A stretch of 50,448 nt of DNA from a virus, in the IMG/VR virus record IMGVR_UViG_3300021093_000113, positions 1-50,448 of that record, one strand, 5' to 3'. The notes below the pieces were generated by a model. That model saw only the letters and a program-made list of their open reading frames with translations. It did no database searches and had not been told where the DNA came from. Made by a program: the position numbers and the translations under genes. Shown piece after piece: positions 32,478 through 39,966 of this stretch. Each line of letters begins with the position of its first letter. The first letter of the stretch is position 1.

Positions 32478-32485
32478 AATAAATA
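32478..32485 (-). promoter_or_regulatory. TATTTATT box before the tail sheath gene
   Basis: The coding strand reads TTGTATTTATTATATAG about 32 bases before the ATG, followed by TTAGGAG. It is a one-base variant of the box. Confidence 0.45.
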
Positions 32486-32509
32486 CAAAAAAATTAGAGA
32501 AACCTATAC

Positions 32510-32791
32510 TTATTCAGCCGTTGTAAAAGTATTTGTATCAATATCGTAAGAACCCACACCATACTTTTGTGTCAATTCTTTACCAAATTCGTTTTGTGAT
32601 TTAACCAATTCTTTGTAAGTTGATATTAATTCTTCTTTTTCAGCTCTCAAACTAGCGAAAATTTCCTCTAACTCTTTGGATTGTATTTCAATTTCTCCAA
32701 GCCGTGCCGTAACTACAATACCTTTTTGACGAAATTCTAAAAGTTTTTCTCTTTCCGTTTCTTCAAATTGTTTTACTAATTTTTCTTCCAT
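32510..32791 (-). CDS. Small coiled-coil protein, unknown
   Basis: The 93 residues are almost entirely helical with heptad spacing (EEKLVKQFEETEREKLLEF, QSKELEEIFASLRAEKEEL) and end in an extended tail (GVGSYDIDTNTFTTAE). It is acidic and soluble. It lies between the gp15-like protein and the sheath gene, so a chaperone or connector role in tail assembly is possible. I do not recognise the family. The start at 32791 has no Shine-Dalgarno, but has a TATTTATA box 36 bases upstream. Confidence 0.78.
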   Translation of the reverse strand: MEEKLVKQFEETEREKLLEFRQKGIVVTARLGEIEIQSKELEEIFASLRAEKEELISTYKELVKSQNEFGKELTQKYGVGSYDIDTNTFTTAE

Positions 32792-32826
32792 AGATTTTGT
32801 TTTTTAAGTTGTTTAACTAATGTGTA

Positions 32827-32834
32827 TATAAATA
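32827..32834 (-). promoter_or_regulatory. TATTTATA box before the coiled-coil gene
   Basis: The coding strand reads AGATATTTATATACAC 36 bases before the ATG at 32791. Confidence 0.4.
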
Positions 32835-32853
32835 TCTAAAAAATTATTTAAAA

Positions 32854-33681
32854 TCAGTTTTCTGGGTTTATTTGACCACTTAATTGTGGGTTTTCGGTAA
32901 AAGAAACTTTTCCAACTGAATAAACTTTTCTATTGTTTGGATTTAATCCAGCAAACTCAGGCACAATATACGCTTTTGATACCAAAGTAATACTTGCTCT
33001 TACAATTCTATCATCCCCCGCATCGGTTATTGTTTCAAAGTTGTATCCATCTCCCTTTATTTGGAATTTGAATCTATCACCAAATGACCTGCCTTGAAAG
33101 AAAATGATTTGTTCAACTACTTTGTTTAGTTGTTCCATATAATCACACCATATATTCATTTCATATTGAACATCTAAGTAATCAGGTCTTTCAACTGCAA
33201 TATATTCTTTTACTGGTTTTTGGTTGGTTAGTATAGAAAATTGGTCATATCTATTTGCTTTTGTATATTTCCGTTCAAAGGATTGATGAGCATCTTCGGA
33301 GTTTAAAATCTTTAACTTTGCAGCCTGTTGATTGGTTGATAAGGAGGTTCTTTTAAACACAATTACAGGTGTTTGTATTTTACCATTTGCATCCCGCATA
33401 AACCCATCTCTTTGAGCCGATACCCATTTTTCAGGATTTGCATAGATTACTGGTATGGGTATAATCTGCCCATCATCTTCTACAAATGGTTTTACATCTT
33501 TTACTAAAAAATCTCTGAAAGCTAAGTCTATATCGTAGATACCAATAGATATATTTTGTGTGTTATCCGTATCCCGCCTAATCTGATTTGCTTTATTTAA
33601 TTTAGGGTTTTCCGATGTGGATGACATCGTTTGTTTTAAATCCGGCTTTTGTGAATTTATATCCCTATATGTATTACCCAT
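32854..33681 (-). CDS. Tail sheath stabiliser / completion protein (gp15-like)
   Basis: This 275-residue protein resembles T4 gp15, the hexameric cap that joins tail to neck. The first 45 residues are polar and probably disordered. IIPIPVIYANPEKWVSAQRD and TPVIVFKRTSL match the gp15 start of the fold (IPITYASKEHF in T4). VQYEMNIWCDYMEQLNKVVEQI matches the central helix (IYELSIFTRYEDDMFQIVEQI in T4 from memory), and ASITLVSKAYIVP is the following strand. The gene order neck (gp13, gp14), then this protein, then sheath and tube, agrees. Start and upstream stop are separated by one base. The remaining doubt is that I compare from memory. Confidence 0.75.
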   Translation of the reverse strand: MGNTYRDINSQKPDLKQTMSSTSENPKLNKANQIRRDTDNTQNISIGIYDIDLAFRDFLVKDVKPFVEDDGQIIPIPVIYANPEKWVSAQRDGFMRDANGKIQTPVIVFKRTSLSTNQQAAKLKILNSEDAHQSFERKYTKANRYDQFSILTNQKPVKEYIAVERPDYLDVQYEMNIWCDYMEQLNKVVEQIIFFQGRSFGDRFKFQIKGDGYNFETITDAGDDRIVRASITLVSKAYIVPEFAGLNPNNRKVYSVGKVSFTENPQLSGQINPEN

Positions 33682-33682
33682 C

Positions 33683-34213
33683 TTATAATCCTATTGGTAA
33701 ATAATTATCATTTATTGTTGAATTTCCAAATCTTACATTAATTAACTTAATGGATGTTTGACGGGTAACATGCGCAAGGCATGTTACAGAAAGTGATGTT
33801 CCGTGTCCATCACCACCATCCCAAGTTTCAGGATTCTTACCTACAAAATATTTATTTTCATTTACATTATCAACCATATAATATTCATTATCCCATTCAA
33901 TAATATCACCAACATCTGGCTTAACATCTTTATCATCTTTTAATGTATCCCTTAAAAAGTTGAATGTAGCTGTATGTGCGTATGATTGTCCAAAATCATC
34001 TGAAACTGCTTCAGTATCTTGTCTATCAATTAAGCATGGGATTTTAACAGGATTATAAAAAACTTTATCTTTTGATTCCCCATAAAGATTTACCAATGAT
34101 TCATCCAATACAGGCTTATAATAATAAACCTCCGTATCAATTATTTCATTGATAAGTTCTTTGTTTAACCTTCTGATTAAACTAACATCTCTTGCCGAAC
34201 CAAATAATGCCAT
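33683..34213 (-). CDS. Neck protein (gp14-like)
   Basis: This 176-residue protein likely forms part of the head-tail connector. It begins MALFGSARDVSLIRRLNKEL and continues with EIIDTEVYYYKPVL, which is the usual start of gp14-type neck proteins in T4 relatives. VGDIIEWDNEYYMVDNV is a beta segment common to head-completion proteins. I chose the ATG at 34213, directly after the upstream stop (34218), rather than one eleven codons earlier that would overlap the gp13-like gene. It is followed by the gp15-like gene. Identification is by position and N-terminal pattern. Confidence 0.72.
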   Translation of the reverse strand: MALFGSARDVSLIRRLNKELINEIIDTEVYYYKPVLDESLVNLYGESKDKVFYNPVKIPCLIDRQDTEAVSDDFGQSYAHTATFNFLRDTLKDDKDVKPDVGDIIEWDNEYYMVDNVNENKYFVGKNPETWDGGDGHGTSLSVTCLAHVTRQTSIKLINVRFGNSTINDNYLPIGL

Positions 34214-34217
34214 CGGA

Positions 34218-35381
34218 TTATCCCACGTAAATTGGCATTGGAACACGATTAAGTGTTGATTCTAAAAATTCAGTTTCATCCTTTTTGGCTTCTAAAAGCG
34301 ACCTTCTGCTTGTTGCTTCCAATATCTCTTTTAATTGTGTTATCAACTGCTCTTTTTCAGTTGCGGCTTGGGTTTTTAAATCAGAACCATCCAATGTAAC
34401 TTCTGCTCCAGGGATTGGAATTGAACCAAACTTAGAACGAACTGTTCCTAACACTTCTTTTACTAATGCTAATGTATATTTAAATATCCATTGTCTACCA
34501 TGCGCACTTATATCACAATAATCCAATCTACCAAATGGAGCATTTGAAAAATCAGACACAACATTTGATTTTGCTACTGGATTGTTTCTTTCTGAATCCA
34601 ATGTGTATTCAAAATAAACTTTTAAACCATCATCAGTATCTTTTGGGTATGGAAATATACGAACCCTCTTACCATATAGTTTAAATCCAAATTGAGATTT
34701 TCTAATCATATCGTTGAATTCAATCGCTTGTAAACGAAGAAGGTCATCATACATAGGTTGCATCATAAAAGATACACCTGGTGAGTAATTACCCCACCCA
34801 AAGGTTTCCATCATTTGTTGTGAACCTAACCCAGTTCCAACGAATGGGTCAAAGTAACGAATAATTGCAGGTGGTGCTTCATGATGCATCTTACGAATTG
34901 TTATGGAATCAGATGTTAAATTACCTGCTTCCAAACTTGCAACCGAACTATCACCTAAATCATAAACCTGCTTTCCGCTCTCCATTGTAAACGAACCTGT
35001 ATATTGGGTTAATCTACCACCACTCCCTGCTTCAGTCCCATAATCCGATGCAATGTTTATTACCCCACCAAAGTTATTGTTCAACAATTTTTTGGTAAAG
35101 TTTCCCGTTAGCGATGAACCTTGAATACTTAATAAGTTTTCTTTGGTTCGGTATTGGTTTAATTGCGATGAAAATTCATCTACTGCTTCTTCAAAGCATG
35201 CGTAAAAATCTATATCTTGCAGTTCTATATCTACAATAGGATAACCAAGTCTAAGAGCACACCACTTTGTTACTGAGTCTGCATCAACTTGGAAATCATA
35301 ATCATTATCAAACCATCCAAATGGTGTTTTGCCGGGAAAGAATGATGATGAACCGGGATATATTGAGATATTAACTGCCAT
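34218..35381 (-). CDS. Neck protein (gp13-like)
   Basis: This 387-residue protein has features of T4 gp13-type neck proteins. An N-terminal helical domain has DADSVTKWCALRLGYPIVDIEL and FEEAVDEFSSQLNQYR. A variable middle follows. The conserved part RVRIFPYPKDTDDGLKVYFEY and WIFKYTLALVKEVLGTVRSKFGSIPIPG is characteristic of this family in T4-like phages. The C-terminal helix (QLITQLKEILEATSRRS) is charged. It seals the portal after DNA packaging. Start context is CGGAG about ten bases before the ATG. Confidence 0.8.
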   Translation of the reverse strand: MAVNISIYPGSSSFFPGKTPFGWFDNDYDFQVDADSVTKWCALRLGYPIVDIELQDIDFYACFEEAVDEFSSQLNQYRTKENLLSIQGSSLTGNFTKKLLNNNFGGVINIASDYGTEAGSGGRLTQYTGSFTMESGKQVYDLGDSSVASLEAGNLTSDSITIRKMHHEAPPAIIRYFDPFVGTGLGSQQMMETFGWGNYSPGVSFMMQPMYDDLLRLQAIEFNDMIRKSQFGFKLYGKRVRIFPYPKDTDDGLKVYFEYTLDSERNNPVAKSNVVSDFSNAPFGRLDYCDISAHGRQWIFKYTLALVKEVLGTVRSKFGSIPIPGAEVTLDGSDLKTQAATEKEQLITQLKEILEATSRRSLLEAKKDETEFLESTLNRVPMPIYVG

Positions 35382-35386
35382 TTTTG

Positions 35387-35779
35387 TTATTCTCCGTCAG
35401 TAGTTTCTTCACCACCATTGGTTTCTTCACCACCATTGGTTTCTTCACTACTTTCTTCAGTAATTGGTTCTTCCACCACAGGCTTTACATAGTGTTCAAA
35501 TGTTGCTGCGGCATTTACATCGTTTGCGGATTGTAAATTTGCTATAACATAACTTTCTAATGCATCAATAAGTTTTGAATAACCATCCACAATTTCGGAG
35601 TTATACACTAATACTTTTTTATCAATTGAATGATATGCTACCGTTCCACCTCCGCTGATATGAACATCCATTTGCAATCCCCCCTCATATTGTAAATGTG
35701 GGACAAGTGTTAATAATGGTGATTCGTGAATGAGGCCTGTTGTTGGGTTTTTGAAATACCCAGTTACTTTTATTGCCAT
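35387..35779 (-). CDS. Small unknown virion-region protein with acidic repeat tail
   Basis: This 130-residue protein has a beta-rich N-terminal domain (MAIKVTGYFKNPTTGLIH, LQMDVHISGGGTVAYHS) and a helix with YSKLIDALESYVIANL. The tail is Glu/Gly/Thr-rich and repeats EETNGG twice. I do not recognise a family; a head or neck decoration or adaptor role is possible from position. The start has CGGAG and a TATTTATT box 21 bases upstream, so this gene probably heads the transcript for the neck genes. Confidence 0.78.
   Translation of the reverse strand: MAIKVTGYFKNPTTGLIHESPLLTLVPHLQYEGGLQMDVHISGGGTVAYHSIDKKVLVYNSEIVDGYSKLIDALESYVIANLQSANDVNAAATFEHYVKPVVEEPITEESSEETNGGEETNGGEETTDGE
35403..35449. 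repeat. 18-base tandem repeat in acidic tail
   Basis: An 18-base unit occurs twice exactly (35403-35420 and 35421-35438) plus a partial third, encoding the EETNGG units. Confidence 0.85.
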
Positions 35780-35799
35780 AATACTTTTCTCCGTTTTAT

Positions 35800-35807
35800 A
35801 ATAAATA
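35800..35807 (-). promoter_or_regulatory. TATTTATT box before the neck gene group
   Basis: The coding strand reads ACTATTTATTATAAAACGGAG with the box 21 bases before the ATG at 35779. Confidence 0.42.
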
Positions 35808-35835
35808 GTTTTATTTTTGTTTATAGGGTTTTAAT

Positions 35836-36402
35836 TTAGATTACTTTTGTATGTGGTCTTGAACTCCAATATTCTTCCCCACCATAATAGGTGCATATTT
35901 CTTCACCTTCTTCTATATCTCTAATAGATACAAAATTAAATGCTTTCCATTCGGGATGGTCTACCCAATCTGCATTTGGTGTATTTGAATGGTTATAAAT
36001 ACATCCTAATCCTAGTGGGATAACAAACTCTAAGCCTGCATTTTTCGGATATACAAATCTATAATCTCCCAATGTATTAGAATCAGAAGAAACATTTAGT
36101 GTTATTAAATGACAAGTTTCTATTATTTCTCCTTTTAATATTTTTTCAGTAGCAAACACACCCAAGCCTTTACCAATAGATTCATATACTCTAACTTTGG
36201 TAGGGGGTAAGAAATTAGCAGATGGTAATTTTTTATTAATATTAGAGGGTGTTGTTGAATTTACTTTTAATACTACATCTTCTTTTTTTAATAATTTACC
36301 ATCAGATGCTATTTTTTGAAATTCTTTCATACTTAATTTAATAATGGGTTTACCACTATCTTTGATTTGTTGTAGGAGTTGGGGTGTGGGTTTGAGAAAC
36401 AT
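35836..36402 (-). CDS. SET-domain protein (putative protein lysine methyltransferase)
   Basis: This 188-residue protein has a short N-terminal region and a SET domain from about residue 68. VYESIGKGLGVFATEKILKG is the first SET motif. YNHSNTPNADW is the NHS motif that binds the methyl donor S-adenosylmethionine. DIEEGEEICTYYG is the final motif with the catalytic tyrosine. SET enzymes methylate lysines on proteins. There are no pre- or post-SET cysteine clusters. It lies between the fiber gene and neck genes in the late region, so its substrate may be a virion protein or a host protein; this is inference. Its start is four bases after the fiber gene stop, without a Shine-Dalgarno. Confidence 0.88.
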   Translation of the reverse strand: MFLKPTPQLLQQIKDSGKPIIKLSMKEFQKIASDGKLLKKEDVVLKVNSTTPSNINKKLPSANFLPPTKVRVYESIGKGLGVFATEKILKGEIIETCHLITLNVSSDSNTLGDYRFVYPKNAGLEFVIPLGLGCIYNHSNTPNADWVDHPEWKAFNFVSIRDIEEGEEICTYYGGEEYWSSRPHTKVI

Positions 36403-36406
36403 AGTA

Positions 36407-39400
36407 TTATACTTCTGGTAAATAACAAGGAATTAAAACAATATCTCCATTGTATATTTTTATTTCCATCCAATAATCAGGTTCTGCTAAATAACGAGAA
36501 TTTGCTGTAATACCAAAACCGGCTTTAGCTGATGCATTTGTAAGTGGTGGATTATTACTAAATTGTGCGGCATCAATTTGGAGATAGTTACCATCAGCTG
36601 GTTCTGAATGTAAATGTATCCATTCTTGAGTTCCCGGATTACCGGTTTGTAGCCCTATATAACCTGTAGCTCCTTCTAAAGATATTTGATTACCTGTTCC
36701 TATATATGATGTAGCAGCTCCTGGTACAAACTGAAATATACTAGATTGATATACTCCATTACTATAATTTGATAAAAACAAAGAGTGTGCATAACCAGAA
36801 TTACTTTTAGCAAATTCCCAATAGTTATTTTCAGTACCACTTCCACTAGTTCCTATATTCAAATACGCAAATTTATCCCCCATAGTAAGGATATTTAATC
36901 TAGCAGCGGCGTAGGGGCTACTACCACTACCTACTATTTGTAAACCCGCGGAATTTAATCCTGTTAATGAGCTTGATTGAAATATAGTAAGTGTAGGGGT
37001 TATATTACCTTCACCTGAACCAAAAACACCTCCTGATCCTGCAAAAAAGGCCATTGGTGATGTAGTGTTTATTCCTACTCTACCTGAACCTGTTACAAAT
37101 AATATGTTTTGGTTTGTTGGTGAAGATACTTGTAATAATGATTGGTTATTTGCTCCACTTACATGAAGTCTAGCGGTGGGTGAATGTGGCCCTATTGCTA
37201 CATTTTGGCTTGTGTTTATAAGAAAAGATTGTGTTGCCGGAGAAGCATACCCACTGTTGTTAATAGTAAGTAAGTTTGCATTAACTAATAATCCACTAGC
37301 TTGGCCTGATATAGCACCTTGCCAATCCCCCGCCCCAGTTCCACCAAAGTATAAAGTACTTCTTATTCTGGTAATCCCGTTTATATCTAATACTCCCATT
37401 GTAGGGGTTGATGTTCCTATTCCAATTATACCACTACCACTTACATAAAGATGTGATGTGTTAAATGCTGATGTACCATTATCTAATATTGTAAGTCTTG
37501 CAGTTGCTGCGGAGTTTTCTACCCGTAATGCGGTTGTTGCGGAGGTTGCCCCCGTACCTTTTACATGAAGTCTTGCAGATGGATTATTTTCACCAACACC
37601 TGTAGTTCCCCCGTTAAGTACTGTAAATGTTCCTGTTCCTGCTGAATTTTGAATGGTGAGTGCTCCAGCAGTATCAACACCAGAACCTCTAATTGTAGTT
37701 TGACCTGCGTTTAAAGCGGATGTTAAACCAACTCCAATGGTTGCAGTAGAACTTGTTATTGATGTTGATATATTTGCTCTGCCTGTTACTGTTAAAACAC
37801 TTCCATCAAATGTTAAACCACTTTCTCCATTTATTGTTCCACCACCCGTTGCGGTTAATACCCTATTATCAGTATTGTTTGTTATAGATGGGGTTATGTT
37901 GGATGCTGTCTGAGCGTTTATTGCTTGACTTGATGTTATACTATAAGTTCCTACAGGTAAGAATGAAGCTGTTTGAGCATTAACTGCTATACTTGCTGTT
38001 CCGAAAAGGGAGCCTGTAAATGAAGTTGCAGTAATTGATGTTAATCCAGTTAGAGTAGTCGTCGCAGCTGCTCCTAGAGTTAGTGTCTGTGACCCTAAAG
38101 ATACTGAACTATTTGCTAAATTAGCGTTTGTGATGCCGGCTGTACCTGATAAATTAGAATTTGTTAATCCTGATATCGATCCGCCTAATGTAATAGTACC
38201 TGTCGATGTTATAGTGCCACCGGTTAAAGTAATTCCTGATACTGTACCAGAAGTAGCTATTGAAGTTACTCCGTTGTTTACTACATTTGTAGCCCAAGAA
38301 GCAGTGCCAAATAATGAACCTGTTATTGAACCATTTACGCTTAAAGAGCCTGTGAATTGGTGGGTATCATCGGATGAATTACCAAATTGTGTAGAGCCTG
38401 ATTGGTATATGATGCTTGATGATACAAATTCAGTATGAAACTCTTCTGCCGTTATGCGGCCTGTAACTATCATATTTCCATCTACATGCAACCTTTCGGT
38501 TGGAGAGGTTGTGCCTATACCCCAATTTCCTGCATTATTAAATCTAGCTACTTCTACTGAACTTGTATTTTGAAATGCTAAATGTGTGGTAGAGTTTATT
38601 CTTATTGTTTGAGTTTGAGTTGTTGAGTTAAACATAAAAGAGTTAGCTCTAATACTACCTATTACATCTAATGTAACCCCTGGTGTTGTTGTACCTATAC
38701 CTACAAGTCCACTACTACTCACATAAAGGTGGTTGGTATTAAATGCGGATGTGCCATCATTTAGTATGGTTAATAATGAGGTTGCGTTATTATTTTCTAC
38801 CCTAAGCGCAGTAGCAGCAGATGTTGCAGTGTTTCCTCTTACTGTGGTTTGTCCTCCTTGTAGTAGTGTTGTACCATTTACATTTAGGGTTGTTGTTGGT
38901 GTTGAAGTTCCTATACCTACATTACCACTACTGCTAATAACCATTCTTTCGCCAGCGGAAATAGCACCGTTAGTTGCGGCTGTTCTAAATAAGATTTTTG
39001 CACCATTATGAGCTCCTGAATCTATGAATACCCATCCTGGAAAGGCACTAGAGGTGATATTGTAAACCGATATTGCTGCTCCGCCTGGTGTTCCAGATAA
39101 TGAACTTGAAGCTATAATTCGGATACCTCTAGCCTGTGCCGCACCAACTGCTGCACTAGCTAATCTAATATCAAAGGGTTCATTGTTGTCAAAACCATTA
39201 CTATCTAAAAATATACCAGGAGTTACACCACTATCAGATACTCCTCTGATATGTAAAGGTCCTTGAGGGGATGTTGTGCCTATACCTATTCTACTACTAC
39301 TTTCATATATGGATGATGTAGTAATTGTTGTACCACTACTCCATCGAGTTATATAATTTTCTGTTCCACTTCCGCCGATTGTTGAACCACCACTTCCTGC

Positions 39401-39550
39401 TATAGAAGAGGTTGGAAAAAAAGTGAATCTGCCTGATGCGGTGTCATAACCTATTACATTAGGTTGTGATGAATTTGGTAATGAACTTGCAGTTATGTTT
39501 AGGACATCAACCGCACTACCAGATTGTAATATCTTTTTCCATGAAGGCAT
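36407..39550 (-). CDS. Tail fiber protein, repeat-rich (fiber 1)
   Basis: This 1047-residue fiber is largely Ser/Thr/Gly/Asn with many copies of a GIGTTSPT...LHVxG unit, the pattern of shaft repeats in trimeric phage fibers. The N-terminus (MPSWKKILQSGSA, then ITASSLP and GYDTASGRFTFFPTSS) matches that of fiber 2 at 39967, so it is probably the baseplate anchor. A cassette around residues 360-400 (TERLHVDGNM, VTGRITAEEFHTEFVSSS) is shared with fiber 4. The last 40 residues (YWMEIKIYNGDIVLIPCYL) are different in style and may be the receptor-binding tip. The start at 39550 has no strong Shine-Dalgarno. Confidence 0.88.
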   Translation of the reverse strand: MPSWKKILQSGSAVDVLNITASSLPNSSQPNVIGYDTASGRFTFFPTSSIAGSGGSTIGGSGTENYITRWSSGTTITTSSIYESSSRIGIGTTSPQGPLHIRGVSDSGVTPGIFLDSNGFDNNEPFDIRLASAAVGAAQARGIRIIASSSLSGTPGGAAISVYNITSSAFPGWVFIDSGAHNGAKILFRTAATNGAISAGERMVISSSGNVGIGTSTPTTTLNVNGTTLLQGGQTTVRGNTATSAATALRVENNNATSLLTILNDGTSAFNTNHLYVSSSGLVGIGTTTPGVTLDVIGSIRANSFMFNSTTQTQTIRINSTTHLAFQNTSSVEVARFNNAGNWGIGTTSPTERLHVDGNMIVTGRITAEEFHTEFVSSSIIYQSGSTQFGNSSDDTHQFTGSLSVNGSITGSLFGTASWATNVVNNGVTSIATSGTVSGITLTGGTITSTGTITLGGSISGLTNSNLSGTAGITNANLANSSVSLGSQTLTLGAAATTTLTGLTSITATSFTGSLFGTASIAVNAQTASFLPVGTYSITSSQAINAQTASNITPSITNNTDNRVLTATGGGTINGESGLTFDGSVLTVTGRANISTSITSSTATIGVGLTSALNAGQTTIRGSGVDTAGALTIQNSAGTGTFTVLNGGTTGVGENNPSARLHVKGTGATSATTALRVENSAATARLTILDNGTSAFNTSHLYVSGSGIIGIGTSTPTMGVLDINGITRIRSTLYFGGTGAGDWQGAISGQASGLLVNANLLTINNSGYASPATQSFLINTSQNVAIGPHSPTARLHVSGANNQSLLQVSSPTNQNILFVTGSGRVGINTTSPMAFFAGSGGVFGSGEGNITPTLTIFQSSSLTGLNSAGLQIVGSGSSPYAAARLNILTMGDKFAYLNIGTSGSGTENNYWEFAKSNSGYAHSLFLSNYSNGVYQSSIFQFVPGAATSYIGTGNQISLEGATGYIGLQTGNPGTQEWIHLHSEPADGNYLQIDAAQFSNNPPLTNASAKAGFGITANSRYLAEPDYWMEIKIYNGDIVLIPCYLPEV

Positions 39551-39701
39551 ATAACACTCACTCTTTTTTTAATCATACAATATGGTTGGATACACATACT
39601 AAGTGAGTAGTATATGGGCCCACTTCCTTATTCAGGCCAATATTGTACTTTTTGGTTTATACTCTATATAGTATAAATATAGAAAAAAAATTAATTAATG
39701 T
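39551..39701 (-). promoter_or_regulatory. Leader region of fiber 1 (151 bases, no gene)
   Basis: The gap holds a TATTTATA box at 39672-39679 (coding strand CTATATTTATACTATATAG). The leader of about 120 bases contains a possible nine-pair stem (CATATACTA with TAGTATGTG, one G-U pair). I see no coding sequence in it. Confidence 0.45.
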
Positions 39702-39944
39702 TTATTTCCCTTTATGGGGTTTTCCACTTAATGCCAAAAATTGGGATTGTAGTTTTACAATTGTACTATAAACAAGTTCAACATCACTAACCTTAAAAGT
39801 TGAATCTTTAATGGATGTTAATATAAAAGCAATTTCATCTAAAGTTAAATTGTTTTCATCCGTTTTTTTCGTAACTTTTTGAGGTTCTACAACAGGTTCT
39901 GATTCTTCAGTTTGTTTTCCTCTTAATTTATCCAATATTGACAT
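39702..39944 (-). CDS. Small unknown protein, 80 residues
   Basis: The protein begins MSILDKLRGKQTEESEP, a charged region, and continues with a helical part (TLDEIAFILTSIKDSTF, VELVYSTIVKLQSQFLALSG) ending in a basic tail. It is a typical small soluble helical protein found between fiber genes and I do not recognise it. It may be a fiber assembly factor. It begins 22 bases after the fiber 2 stop, without a recognisable ribosome site. Confidence 0.72.
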   Translation of the reverse strand: MSILDKLRGKQTEESEPVVEPQKVTKKTDENNLTLDEIAFILTSIKDSTFKVSDVELVYSTIVKLQSQFLALSGKPHKGK

Positions 39945-39966
39945 TTACATAACCCCCGAATTATTT

